Shown here piece after piece: positions 6,810 through 15,624 of a stretch of DNA of 64,000 bases. The notes under the pieces were generated by a model, which searched no databases, had not been told where the DNA came from, and was given only the letters and a program-made list of their open reading frames with translations. Position 1 is the stretch's first letter. Each line of letters opens with the position of its first letter. This stretch comes from an uncultured Prevotellaceae bacterium (GTDB taxonomy: Bacteria > Bacteroidota > Bacteroidia > Bacteroidales > Bacteroidaceae). The stretch covers positions 1 through 64,000 of the forward strand of contig CADCCB010000003.1 of NCBI GenBank assembly GCA_902799905.1, read 5' to 3'. The translations under genes and the position numbers were made by a program.

Positions 6810-8303
6810 ATGGCATCAAAAGACGAAAGTAGTTACAGTCATGTGCTGAGATATGTCGGCATATTTGGTGGCGTGCAGGGGCTCAGCATTTTAGTGGGCT
6901 TGGTGCGCAACAAGGTGGTGGCGTATTTCCTTGGACCTGATGGTATGGGACTGGTTTCGTTGTTTAATTCCACGATAAACTTCATCTCTCAAAGTACAAA
7001 TCTTGGCATTTCGTTTAGTGCAGTCAGGCATGTTTCCGAATTGTTTGATGAAGGCAATGAAGAAAAGATACACCATTTTGTCAAGGTGGTACGTGCATGG
7101 AGCATTTTGACAGCTTTGGCAGGTATGCTGGTGTGTGTTGTTGCTGGTCCACTCATGAACTATGCGTTCTCATGGGGTGATCATACATTGCACTTTGTTT
7201 TGTTGGCACCGGCCGTAGGCTTGATGGCTGTGACGGGTGGCGAGACGGCTATCTTGAAAGGGTGCCGCCGATTGAGGTCATTGGCGCTGATACAAGTTGT
7301 CAATGTCTTTGTTGCTTTGATACTGGCCGTTGTCGTATTCAGTATGTTTGGCCAGACTGGTATTGTACCAGTCATTGTGCTGATGGCCTTTGTGATGCTG
7401 CTGACCACTATTTGGTATTCCTATAAACTCTTCCCGTTGCGTTTGCGTGGTTGTCATGGCATTCTTGGAGAAGGAATGGATATGGTTCGACTGGGGGGAG
7501 CCTTTGTGTTGGCTGGCATTCTGGGTAGTGGTGCTGAGATACTGATAAGAGCCTACCTGAATAGATTCGGCGACCTTGATGTCGTGGGCTTCTATAATTC
7601 AGGACTGATGATTGCTGTGATATATGCCGGTATGGTCTTCTCTGCGATGGAGACGGATTATTTCCCGCGTTTGTCAGCAGTAGTCAGCGACCGCACAAAG
7701 ATGTGTGACATGGTGAACCGCCAGATAGAGGTATCACTGCTGATTGCTTCGCCTCTTTTAGCGTTGCTAATTGTTTTTATGCCGGTAGTCATCCCTTTGC
7801 TGTTTAACGATGCATTCACACCAGTTGTCGCTATGGCTCAGGTGGCAGTCCTGTCAATGTATTTTAAGGCTATCTCACTTCCTATTGCCTACTTGCAATT
7901 GGCAAAGGCAAATTCTATTGGATATCTGATGTTGGAGGCCATCTTTGATGCCATGATGGTCTTGTTTGTAATGATTGGATATTATTATTGGGGACTGATT
8001 GGAACTGGTATCGCCTTGAGTTTCTCTTATTTCTCAAATGTGTTGATGGTGTCAGCCTATGCTTATGTCAAATATGGCTACAGGGTCTCTATTTCTGTTG
8101 TCCAGTTGGTTGCCGTTCAGGTGCCACTTGGCATTGCAGTCTATATCACCACATGGCTTGACAATGACTGGATTGCAGGAGCCATAGGAATCATTCTGTC
8201 ATTTGTCAGCATGGCTGTGTCGGTATATATCGTTCATCAGAAGACGGGCCTTTGGAATGCTCTGAAAGCCAGAATTACCTCAAAATTCCATAGGCATGAC
8301 TAA
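6810..8303 (+). CDS. O-antigen/polysaccharide flippase (Wzx-like, MOP superfamily)
   Basis: 497 residues of largely hydrophobic sequence with about 12-14 membrane segments. The N-terminal KVVAYFLGPDGMGLVSLFNS and the GVQGLSILVGLVRNK helix are typical of O-antigen translocases that flip lipid-linked repeat units across the inner membrane. It overlaps the next glycosyltransferase by eight bases. This gene and the next look richer in A and T than flanking genes, in line with the usual mobility of polysaccharide loci. Confidence 0.85.
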   Translation: MASKDESSYSHVLRYVGIFGGVQGLSILVGLVRNKVVAYFLGPDGMGLVSLFNSTINFISQSTNLGISFSAVRHVSELFDEGNEEKIHHFVKVVRAWSILTALAGMLVCVVAGPLMNYAFSWGDHTLHFVLLAPAVGLMAVTGGETAILKGCRRLRSLALIQVVNVFVALILAVVVFSMFGQTGIVPVIVLMAFVMLLTTIWYSYKLFPLRLRGCHGILGEGMDMVRLGGAFVLAGILGSGAEILIRAYLNRFGDLDVVGFYNSGLMIAVIYAGMVFSAMETDYFPRLSAVVSDRTKMCDMVNRQIEVSLLIASPLLALLIVFMPVVIPLLFNDAFTPVVAMAQVAVLSMYFKAISLPIAYLQLAKANSIGYLMLEAIFDAMMVLFVMIGYYYWGLIGTGIALSFSYFSNVLMVSAYAYVKYGYRVSISVVQLVAVQVPLGIAVYITTWLDNDWIAGAIGIILSFVSMAVSVYIVHQKTGLWNALKARITSKFHRHD

Positions 8304-9273
8304 GGTGACTGTTCTTGTGGCTGTTTATAATGCATCTGCTTATTTGGCAGAATGCCTGGATTCACTATTGAACCAAACACTACGTGACATCCAGATTGTT
8401 TGTGTGGATGATGGCTCTACGGATGCTTCACAGACCATTCTTAGTGATTACGCGCAGAAGGATGATAGAATAGAGACAATACTATTAGATGCGAATCATG
8501 GGCAGGCTTATGCTCGCAATGTGGGACTCCAGAAGGCAAAAGGCGAGTATGTGTGCTTTCTTGATGCAGACGATTGGTATGCTGCTGACGCGTTGGATTT
8601 GGCTGTCAAGGTCTTTGAAAAAGATAAAGTCGATGCCGTGCTGTTTAATGTCTCAATGGACTATCCTGATCATTCGGTAATTTATCCGTTGCCGGATTTT
8701 GAAAGTTTGGATGGTAAAGAGGCTTTTAGGATGAGTCTCACTTGGCAGATACATGGTGTCTATATGATACGTGCTGGTATTCATAAGCGTTTCCCTTATG
8801 ACACCACATGTCGACTATATAGTGATGATAACACAACAAGATTGCATTTCCTGCATTCCCAGAGGGTAGGGAGGTGCAGCGGTGTTTATCACTATCGCCA
8901 GCATGCAGGTTCGGCAACACATGTTGTCAGCGTGCGCCGTTTTGACTATCTGCGGGCAAATGAGTCGATGAAACGGTCTTTGGTCGATTTGAATGTTTCT
9001 CAGGAAATAATGTCACTCTATGAGAATCACCGCTGGCTGAACTTGGTGGGTGTCTATATGTTCTATTTCGTGCATGGTAAGGAACTGACCAAGGAGGAAC
9101 GATGTTATGGTCTAGCTGAACTCCGACGTGTCTGGGAAAATATTGACAGACGGCTCTTGTCGCGTCGGCAGACTCTAAAGTTCGGCTACTGTCCGATGCC
9201 TTCCTGGACATTGTTCCGTGTGCAGGAATGGCTGTATTTTACATTAAGAGGATTTTTAGGAAAGAATGTATGA
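8296..9273 (+). CDS. Family 2 glycosyltransferase
   Basis: 325 residues. VTVLVAVYNASAYLAECLDSLLNQTL opens a GT-A fold, with QIVCVDDGSTDAS and GEYVCFLDADDWYAADA carrying the donor- and metal-binding acids near residues 35 and 93. The C-terminal third is variable and probably sets the acceptor. Its start lies inside the flippase end, and its stop overlaps the helicase start (ATGA at 9270-9273), so all three are read as one message. Confidence 0.87.
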   Translation: MTKVTVLVAVYNASAYLAECLDSLLNQTLRDIQIVCVDDGSTDASQTILSDYAQKDDRIETILLDANHGQAYARNVGLQKAKGEYVCFLDADDWYAADALDLAVKVFEKDKVDAVLFNVSMDYPDHSVIYPLPDFESLDGKEAFRMSLTWQIHGVYMIRAGIHKRFPYDTTCRLYSDDNTTRLHFLHSQRVGRCSGVYHYRQHAGSATHVVSVRRFDYLRANESMKRSLVDLNVSQEIMSLYENHRWLNLVGVYMFYFVHGKELTKEERCYGLAELRRVWENIDRRLLSRRQTLKFGYCPMPSWTLFRVQEWLYFTLRGFLGKNV

Positions 9274-11648
9274 CTGATTTACTTTCACAACTCAATGATA
9301 GTCAGCGCGAAGCGGTGGAATATTGTGACGGCGCATCGTTGGTCATCGCTGGAGCAGGCTCTGGAAAGACCCGCGTGCTGACCTATAAGATAGCCTATCT
9401 GCTGCAGGAGAAAGGGCTTAAGCCTTGGAACATCCTGGCGCTTACCTTCACGAACAAGGCCGCGCGTGAGATGAAGGAACGCATCGGGAGACTGGTAGGA
9501 CTGGAGCAGGCCCGCTATTTACAGATGGGCACGTTCCACTCCGTCTTTTCGCATATACTCAGGGTGGAAGCGGCGAGCATCGGCTACAATGCAGACTTTA
9601 CTATCTACGACCAGTCTGATGCCCGGTCGCTGGTGAAGAGCATCATCAAGGAGATGGGGCTGGACGACAAGCAGTATAAGCCATCGACGGTCAGCGACCA
9701 GATCTCGATGGCCAAGAACCATCTGGTTTTGCCGGATGCCTTCGTGAACTGCTCGCTCTACGACAGCAAGCGTCCCAAGGTGGCCGATGTCTATGTGCGC
9801 TACGTAGAGCGATGCCGGCAGGCTAACGCGATGGACTTTGACGACCTGCTCGTGCAGACTTTTCTCCTGTTTAAGAGGCATGAGGATGTCAGACGCAAAT
9901 ATGTGGAGAGATTCCTCTATGTATTGGTCGATGAGTATCAAGATACCAACTATGTCCAACAGCAGATTGTGCTCCAACTGACTCAAGAGCGACAGCGCGT
10001 CTGTGTGGTGGGAGACGATGCACAGAGTATCTATAGTTTTCGTGGAGCAGAAATAGATAACATATTGGGATTCAGGTCTTCATATACAAATGCAAGGCTG
10101 TTTAAACTGGAGCAAAACTACCGTTCGACCCAACTGATTGTGCAGGCTGCAAACAGTCTGATCAGCAAGAACGAGCGTCAGATTCACAAGAATGTCTACA
10201 GTCATAATGACGAGGGTGAGAAGGTCGTCCTGAAACCTGCCTATAGTGACCGCGAAGAGGCTATCATTGTGTGCAAGGACATTCAGCGTATTCGTCGGCA
10301 AGATCATTGCCAGTATAGCGACTTTGCCATCCTGTATCGCACCAACGCCCAAAGCCGTTCATTTGAGGAACAGATGCGCAAGGATGGTATTCCTTATCGC
10401 ATTTATGGCGGTCTGTCGTTCTATCAGCGCAAGGAGATAAAAGATGTTATAGCCTATTTTCGTGTGGTGAGTAACCCGAATGACGAGGAAGCACTAAAGC
10501 GCATCATCAACTATCCGACGCGTGGCATAGGCGATACGACGGTTGCCAAAATCGTCTCTACCGCTACAACCTATGGCGTATCTCTTTGGGCGGTTATCCA
10601 GCAGCCTTCGTTATTCCACCTGGAGATTGCCAGTGGCACAGCCAAGAAGATAGAGAACTTCCGACAACTCATCGAAGGGTGGGGCGCTCGGAAGGATACG
10701 GAGGATGCCTATCAACTGGGACATGCCATCATTATGGAGAGTGGCATCTCAAAGGATATCTATGGCGGCAGGAATCCAGAGGACTTGTCGCGTCAGGAGA
10801 ACCTTGAGGAGTTCCTAAGCGGTATGCAGGACTTTGTAGAGGGTAGGCGAGAGGAAGGACTTGGAGATCATATAGGTCTTGGTGACTTCCTGCAAGAGGT
10901 GGCTCTGCTGACTGATCTTGACAGTGAAGGAGACGACGAACAGCCTAAGGTGTCGCTGATGACCATCCATTCTGCCAAGGGACTGGAGTTCCAGACGGTC
11001 TTTGTCGTTGGGCTTGAGGAGAACATCTTCCCATCGCCGATGTGTGTTAATTCAATGCGTGAGTTGGAAGAGGAGCGCCGACTGCTCTATGTAGCCATCA
11101 CGCGTGCCGAGCGCTATTGCATACTGACCTGTGCTCAGAACCGTTTTCGCTATGGACGGATGGAGTATGACACTCCGTCCCGCTTCATCCGCGATATAGA
11201 CCATACCTTGCTACGTGTGGAAGGCAATGAAGGTGTCGGTTCTGAATGGCGTGAGCAACCGCGTAAACCTTGGCAAAAGGCATCTGAGGGACCGGAGTGG
11301 ATGCAGAATCCGCGTCCTGTTGCTACTCAGTTCCGTGCAGATCCGAAACCTCGTCAGGTGGCACCTCGTCGTCCAGAGCCTGCTGTTGACCCCTTCAGCG
11401 ATTCTTTCCGCCGTCAATTGGATCAGGCTGGTGGCAGGTTCAAGCCAGTGAAGCCTGTGGCGGCTCCTGTCTCGCAGACTTCGTCGGCCCTTCATGAAGG
11501 AAATGTCATCGAGCACCAGCGCTTCGGCATCGGTACTGTTCTGAAGGTTGAAGGCAGCGGTGAGAATGAGAAGGCGACGGTGGAGTTCCGTAATGCCGGA
11601 ACCAAGCAGTTACTGCTGAAGTTTGCCAAATATAAGTTGTTGAAATAG
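9270..11648 (+). CDS. UvrD/PcrA-family superfamily 1 DNA helicase
   Basis: 792 residues from MTDLLSQLNDSQREAVEYCDG; this start makes a four-base overlap with the gene before and puts the Q motif at the N-terminus. Walker A is GAGSGKTR near residue 28, motif Ia TNKAAREM, Walker B DEYQDTN, motif III GDDAQSIYSFRGA, motif IV/V NAQSRSFEEQMR and MTIHSAKGLEFQTVFVVG. The last 60 residues (NVIEHQRFGIGTVLKVEG) form the Tudor-like PcrA C-terminus. It unwinds DNA in repair and replication restart. Coupling to a polysaccharide gene is odd and may simply be read-through. Confidence 0.95.
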   Translation: MTDLLSQLNDSQREAVEYCDGASLVIAGAGSGKTRVLTYKIAYLLQEKGLKPWNILALTFTNKAAREMKERIGRLVGLEQARYLQMGTFHSVFSHILRVEAASIGYNADFTIYDQSDARSLVKSIIKEMGLDDKQYKPSTVSDQISMAKNHLVLPDAFVNCSLYDSKRPKVADVYVRYVERCRQANAMDFDDLLVQTFLLFKRHEDVRRKYVERFLYVLVDEYQDTNYVQQQIVLQLTQERQRVCVVGDDAQSIYSFRGAEIDNILGFRSSYTNARLFKLEQNYRSTQLIVQAANSLISKNERQIHKNVYSHNDEGEKVVLKPAYSDREEAIIVCKDIQRIRRQDHCQYSDFAILYRTNAQSRSFEEQMRKDGIPYRIYGGLSFYQRKEIKDVIAYFRVVSNPNDEEALKRIINYPTRGIGDTTVAKIVSTATTYGVSLWAVIQQPSLFHLEIASGTAKKIENFRQLIEGWGARKDTEDAYQLGHAIIMESGISKDIYGGRNPEDLSRQENLEEFLSGMQDFVEGRREEGLGDHIGLGDFLQEVALLTDLDSEGDDEQPKVSLMTIHSAKGLEFQTVFVVGLEENIFPSPMCVNSMRELEEERRLLYVAITRAERYCILTCAQNRFRYGRMEYDTPSRFIRDIDHTLLRVEGNEGVGSEWREQPRKPWQKASEGPEWMQNPRPVATQFRADPKPRQVAPRRPEPAVDPFSDSFRRQLDQAGGRFKPVKPVAAPVSQTSSALHEGNVIEHQRFGIGTVLKVEGSGENEKATVEFRNAGTKQLLLKFAKYKLLK

Positions 11649-11653
11649 AATGG

Positions 11654-11705
11654 GTTGCCGCCTCACAGCGTTCAGATATTATCTTCGGCCGTAAGGGGGC
11701 AACCT
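11654..11705. terminator. Probable bidirectional terminator between helicase and DUF4270 units
   Basis: An 11-base stem with one mismatch (11654-11664 with 11695-11705) closes a 30-base loop and is followed by a T-rich stretch. The two neighbouring units converge here. Confidence 0.55.
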
Positions 11706-11711
11706 GTATTT

Positions 11712-11840
11712 TTATAGAGATTCGTCTTCTGGACGCTGTAGCCTGGGCTTTAGGCGGGGCAGATGACGTTTGCGCCTGAGGTAGTCCGCCTTGCGTGCCT
11801 CGTAGTCCTCTTGGTGCTTTTCAAGATATCCGTCAGCCAT
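11712..11840 (-). CDS. 42-residue conserved-looking small protein
   Basis: The product begins MADGYLEKHQEDYEARKADYL and continues as a run of Arg, Lys and His with prolines. The gene starts five bases after the DUF4270 stop codon, has an AGCGGA stretch in front of its ATG and ends before the terminator. Similar tiny proteins with a YLEKxxEDYExRKxxYLRRK pattern occur in other Bacteroidales as I recall, sometimes mislabelled dehydrogenase. Function is unknown; the charged helical character suggests a binding role rather than an enzyme. Confidence 0.6.
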   Translation of the reverse strand: MADGYLEKHQEDYEARKADYLRRKRHLPRLKPRLQRPEDESL

Positions 11841-11845
11841 TCCGC

Positions 11846-13306
11846 TTAGTCTTTAAACTTGCCGTAGACGACGTTGATTTTGATGGGATCGTTGGTGTTG
11901 TCAGGCCCTCCCACCAGTCGTGTGCTGGTCAGACCCATCTGATGTTCTACGCTTGTCATTTCGCCGGAAGACGAATTGCTGGTATAACTGATGGGTATCA
12001 GTACGACTTTGTTCCAGTTGGGGTGCTCGTTAGTCCAGTTCGCATTCGATGCAGTCGCTTGCTTCTTGGTTTTCCAAAGGGCTGTGATTAAGTTCGAGAT
12101 GTTACTGAACGTGTACGTGTTGCTACTTGACGAGTAGGTTGCGTAGTAGGAGAGTTTCAAGTCGGGCACCATGTTCTTCTCAAAGAACGTATAGAGACTG
12201 TCCTTGGGAATCATCAGGATGGTTGATGGGATGCTGAGCGCACGGTTGTCGCTCGACATGTTGTTGAGGCGCTGGAAGTTGATTTTCGATGCCAGCAGCG
12301 AGTCGTTCTCATGGCCTTGCTTGATCTGGTCAACAGGGAGAGTGACCTCGGTGAAGAGTCCGGCAGGGCTCTTGATGTAAGTATGCGTAGTTTCTTCGGC
12401 CAGCATCTGAATTGTTTCGTCATCATTGATGACGAGCGTTGTCTGCATGACTTCTTTGGTACCTGCCAAAGGAAGAACGGTCCAAGTTACTTTTGATTCA
12501 TCTGTTAGTACCGTATAGTAAGCGCGCAATCCAATACCATAGACTTTTGTGTGGAATCCCAGTCCGTCGATGATCTGGAAGAAGAATCCTGGGCAAACAT
12601 GATGAGAGAATGCGTAGGAGTTCTGGAAGTATTCAGGGTGTTGGAAATACTGTTGCAGAACATAGGTTCCGTAGTTGTTGTAGATGACCCCGTCCTTGTC
12701 GATATAATAATCGTTCAGGGGAATGCGGATGTTGTGGAAGTAGCCTGTTGTGGCTCTCAGACTGTCTGAGTCGGTCAGGTTACCATAGGTGAACATTTTC
12801 TCTTTTCTGATTCCGTCTTCACGAACCATACCTCGTTTGAGAGGGTTGTAGTTGGAGTAGTAGCGCTGGCCGGCTTCCATCGGTGTGCTCAGTTCGCTGA
12901 CGCACATCTTGATGGCCGTGAGGCTGTCCTTGACACTAAAGGGCGACTGCACATAGATAACCAGGTCGCATGAGTCGGCAGCAGGTCCGTCGTTGTATCT
13001 TGACAGTATTTGGGCGTCAGGGAAGATGTACATCTCCTCATCGATATGGATTTGTGAGGTGAACTCACTCTTAACCTCTGTACCTGTCTCAGGGTCTTCT
13101 ACGCATCCGAAATAGCAGGTATTGCTCAATGTATAGACAGAGTCGGCAACAATCGTTCTGGTGCTTACTTCATAGTTGGCAGATGTCAGGCTGAGTTTGT
13201 CGGTCTCGTTAGTGAGCGACTGCCCGATGGCTGCTGTGTCTTCGTCGCAAGAATAAATGGCCATTGCCGCGATAGCGACACTAGCCATTGTAAGGAGTTT
13301 ATTCAT
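11846..13306 (-). CDS. DUF4270 lipoprotein
   Basis: 486 residues. The N-terminus MNKLLTMASVAIAAMAIYSC is a lipoprotein signal with a cysteine at about residue 20, so the protein should be anchored in a membrane facing the periplasm or surface. The rest is beta-rich, with FGCVEDPETGT near residue 68 as in DUF4270 proteins of Bacteroidetes. Role unknown. It lies 42 bases behind the GT5 gene on the same strand; GT5-DUF4270 beside panC is a repeated arrangement in Bacteroidales. Confidence 0.85.
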   Translation of the reverse strand: MNKLLTMASVAIAAMAIYSCDEDTAAIGQSLTNETDKLSLTSANYEVSTRTIVADSVYTLSNTCYFGCVEDPETGTEVKSEFTSQIHIDEEMYIFPDAQILSRYNDGPAADSCDLVIYVQSPFSVKDSLTAIKMCVSELSTPMEAGQRYYSNYNPLKRGMVREDGIRKEKMFTYGNLTDSDSLRATTGYFHNIRIPLNDYYIDKDGVIYNNYGTYVLQQYFQHPEYFQNSYAFSHHVCPGFFFQIIDGLGFHTKVYGIGLRAYYTVLTDESKVTWTVLPLAGTKEVMQTTLVINDDETIQMLAEETTHTYIKSPAGLFTEVTLPVDQIKQGHENDSLLASKINFQRLNNMSSDNRALSIPSTILMIPKDSLYTFFEKNMVPDLKLSYYATYSSSSNTYTFSNISNLITALWKTKKQATASNANWTNEHPNWNKVVLIPISYTSNSSSGEMTSVEHQMGLTSTRLVGGPDNTNDPIKINVVYGKFKD

Positions 13307-13348
13307 GTTTTATTATTCTCTATTTGTCTTCAAATATGTACTTTTCTG

Positions 13349-14176
13349 TTAGTCTTCTGCCTCTGCCTCGTCATCCGGACAAATCTGGTCGTAGAATGCT
13401 TCGTAGGCATCGGCGAAGTCCTCCTGATAGGGCAAGAAGGGAATGCCCTTTTTCTTGGTGTACGTGACAAGTGTCTTCTTGATGTCCTGTTCTGCCTGTA
13501 CAACGCCGTCGCTGTAGTCGATGGCCAGTTTTGCCAGTTCCTCGAAGTTGAACTTGTCCTTATAGCCTTTGAGCAATTCGGCCTTGGCGTCACGGAACTC
13601 GACACATCTCTTGAAGTTGCTGTCCAAATCGTCTTTCATGCTTTTTGCGAAGAGTGAAGTGACAACCTTGGTGTTGGCGAAGGAAGGTTCGTCGTGATAG
13701 GCTGTCTTGATGTAGAGGGGTACGACGGCAGCCATCCAGCCTTGACAATGGATGATGTCGGGTGCCCAACGCAGTTTCTTGACCGTCTCGAGTACGCCTC
13801 TTGCGAAGAAGATTGCCCGCTCACCATTGTCAGGATAACTATTGCCCATCTCGTCGACATCCATTTGGCGCTTGGCAAAATAGTCATCGTTGTCGATGAA
13901 ATAAACTTGTACTCGCGCTGTCGGAATGGATGCCACTTTAATGATCAGGGGATGGTCGGTATCGTCGATGATGAGGTTCATGCCGGATAGGCGGATGACC
14001 TCATGCAACTGTCCTCGACGCTCATTGATGTTTCCCCACTTTGGCATGAACGTGCGAATCTCATGATTTCGCTCCTGAATGGCCCTGGGCAGTTCACGTC
14101 CCATAATAGACAGGTTGTTGTCAGGTACATAAGGAGCAATCTCCTGATTGATGAATAGGATTTTCTTTTTTGCCAT
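13349..14176 (-). CDS. Glycogen/starch synthase, GT5 N-terminal domain only
   Basis: 275 residues that match the first Rossmann domain of GT5 enzymes: KKILFINQEIAPYVPDN, a MPKWGNINERR segment, and APDIIHCQGWMAAVVPLYIKTAY near residue 140. A full glycogen synthase is about twice as long and carries a second nucleotide-binding domain, which is missing with no sign of a frameshift. Short GT5 proteins at this locus are usual in Bacteroidales, so this is likely a family form and not a broken gene. Whether it transfers glucose alone is unclear. Confidence 0.82.
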   Translation of the reverse strand: MAKKKILFINQEIAPYVPDNNLSIMGRELPRAIQERNHEIRTFMPKWGNINERRGQLHEVIRLSGMNLIIDDTDHPLIIKVASIPTARVQVYFIDNDDYFAKRQMDVDEMGNSYPDNGERAIFFARGVLETVKKLRWAPDIIHCQGWMAAVVPLYIKTAYHDEPSFANTKVVTSLFAKSMKDDLDSNFKRCVEFRDAKAELLKGYKDKFNFEELAKLAIDYSDGVVQAEQDIKKTLVTYTKKKGIPFLPYQEDFADAYEAFYDQICPDDEAEAED

Positions 14177-14196
14177 CTTCTTTCGTTTAGGTTGTG

Positions 14197-14204
14197 CAAA
14201 GGTA
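14197..14204 (-). promoter_or_regulatory. -7 box for the GT5-DUF4270 unit
   Basis: TACCTTTG on the minus strand, 21 bases upstream of the GT5 start. No -33 element at the right distance is seen. Confidence 0.55.
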
Positions 14205-14348
14205 CGAATTTTTCCTTAGAAATCCTAAGAAAAAGTGTGAATTTAGGAAAAAGTGACATTTTATAGGGATATTTTTAGTGTTTTTTTTCCATATTTGCAA
14301 AAATTGTTGTTATTTTGCACCCTCAAATCAAACCACAAGGAAACAGGA

Positions 14349-15203
14349 ATGAAAGTATTTCGGAAGATTGTCGAATTGCAGAATGCACTTTTCGATGCTC
14401 GAAAGGAGGGAAAGGAGATAGGATTTGTGCCCACGATGGGAGCCCTGCATGAAGGACATGCCTCTTTGGTGCGCCGTAGTGTAGCAGAGAACGGACTGAC
14501 GGTGGTGTCGGTATTTGTGAATCCTACCCAGTTTAATGATAAGAACGACTTGAAGAACTATCCGCGTGACTTAGAAGCCGATTGCCGTCTGCTGGAGGAG
14601 TGCAAGGCGGACTATGTGTTTGCTCCTGAGGTGGAAGAGATGTATCCCACGCCAGATACCCGCCAGTTTGAGTATCCTCCGGTGTCAACCGTGATGGAGG
14701 GTGCTCATCGTCCCGGCCACTTCAATGGCGTTTGCCAGGTGGTCAGCCGCCTGTTCTATATCGTTCGTCCCGACCGTGCCTACTTCGGTGAGAAGGACTG
14801 GCAGCAGATAGCCGTTGTAAAGGCTATGGTGCGCCACCTGCAGTTGGGCGTTCAGATTGTGGAGTGTCCCATTGTGCGTGATGCTGACGGTCTGGCCCGT
14901 TCGAGTCGCAACACGCTGTTGGCTCCCGATGAGCGTGCTATCGCTCCTACCATCTACAAGGCCCTGAAGGAGAGTGTTGCCTATGCCAAGAAGCACACGC
15001 TGCAGGAGACCCACGACAAGGTAGTCGCCGACATCAATGCCGTGGATGGCCTTGAGGTAGAGTATTTTGCTATTGTCGACGGCAATACGTTGCAGGACGT
15101 GGCCGACTGGGATGCCTCTCCCTATGTGGTGGGTTGTATCACGGTCTATTGCGGCAAGACTCCCATCCGACTGATTGACCATATCAAATACAAGGAGGAC
15201 TAA
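14349..15203 (+). CDS. panC: Pantothenate synthetase (pantoate-beta-alanine ligase)
   Basis: 284 residues from [11 protein letters not shown]. It joins pantoate and beta-alanine using ATP, the last step to vitamin B5. [19 protein letters not shown] at residues 24-42 is the PanC signature with the HxGH nucleotide site, followed by [12 protein letters not shown] and FGEKDWQQ. The stop codon overlaps the start of panD (TAATG), so synthesis of the beta-alanine donor enzyme is coupled to its user. Confidence 0.97.
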   Translation: MKVFRKIVELQNALFDARKEGKEIGFVPTMGALHEGHASLVRRSVAENGLTVVSVFVNPTQFNDKNDLKNYPRDLEADCRLLEECKADYVFAPEVEEMYPTPDTRQFEYPPVSTVMEGAHRPGHFNGVCQVVSRLFYIVRPDRAYFGEKDWQQIAVVKAMVRHLQLGVQIVECPIVRDADGLARSSRNTLLAPDERAIAPTIYKALKESVAYAKKHTLQETHDKVVADINAVDGLEVEYFAIVDGNTLQDVADWDASPYVVGCITVYCGKTPIRLIDHIKYKED

Positions 15204-15553
15204 TGGCCATGATGATAGAAGTAATGAAGTCGAAGTTGCACTGTGTGCAAGTGACCGAGGCAAACCTCAACTACATGGGCAGTATCACCATTGATGAAGA
15301 CCTGATGGATGCTGCCAACATGATTGCCGGAGAGAAGGTGCAGGTGCTCGACAACAATAATGGCGAGCGTTTCGAGACCTATATTATAAAAGGTGAGCGT
15401 GGTTCCGGCTGTATCTGTTTGAACGGTGCTGCTGCCCGTCGCGTGCAGGTTGGCGACACTATTATCGTCATCTCCTATGCGCTGATGGATTTTGAGGAGG
15501 CAAAGACTTTCAAGCCGAGTGTAGTCTTTCCCCGTGATAACCGCATAGTATAA
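15203..15553 (+). CDS. panD: Aspartate 1-decarboxylase proenzyme
   Basis: 116 residues. It makes beta-alanine from aspartate and matures by self-cleavage at a Gly-Ser bond, seen here as YMGSITID at about residues 27-34. [12 protein letters not shown] and [14 protein letters not shown] are the conserved later blocks. The second Met ([11 protein letters not shown]) could also be the start. A terminator follows 30 bases after the stop. Confidence 0.96.
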   Translation: MAMMIEVMKSKLHCVQVTEANLNYMGSITIDEDLMDAANMIAGEKVQVLDNNNGERFETYIIKGERGSGCICLNGAAARRVQVGDTIIVISYALMDFEEAKTFKPSVVFPRDNRIV

Positions 15554-15582
15554 GAAAACGTGTAAACCGAAGTATAAGAAAA

Positions 15583-15604
15583 GGGGGCTGCAATCGCAAC
15601 CCCC
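15583..15604. terminator. Terminator after panD
   Basis: The stem pairs GGGGG with CCCCC and TGC with GCA around an AATC loop, with one C-A mismatch. A TCTTTCTTTT run follows. It separates panD from the converging thioredoxin-family gene. Confidence 0.85.
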
Positions 15605-15624
15605 TCTTTCTTTTATCTCGTTTC

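Noticed and set aside
9228..9272. Longer N-terminus for the helicase starting at 9228
   Set aside because: The extra 14 residues lie within the glycosyltransferase gene and are not helicase-like; the ATG at 9270 gives the usual ATGA overlap and a normal Q motif position.
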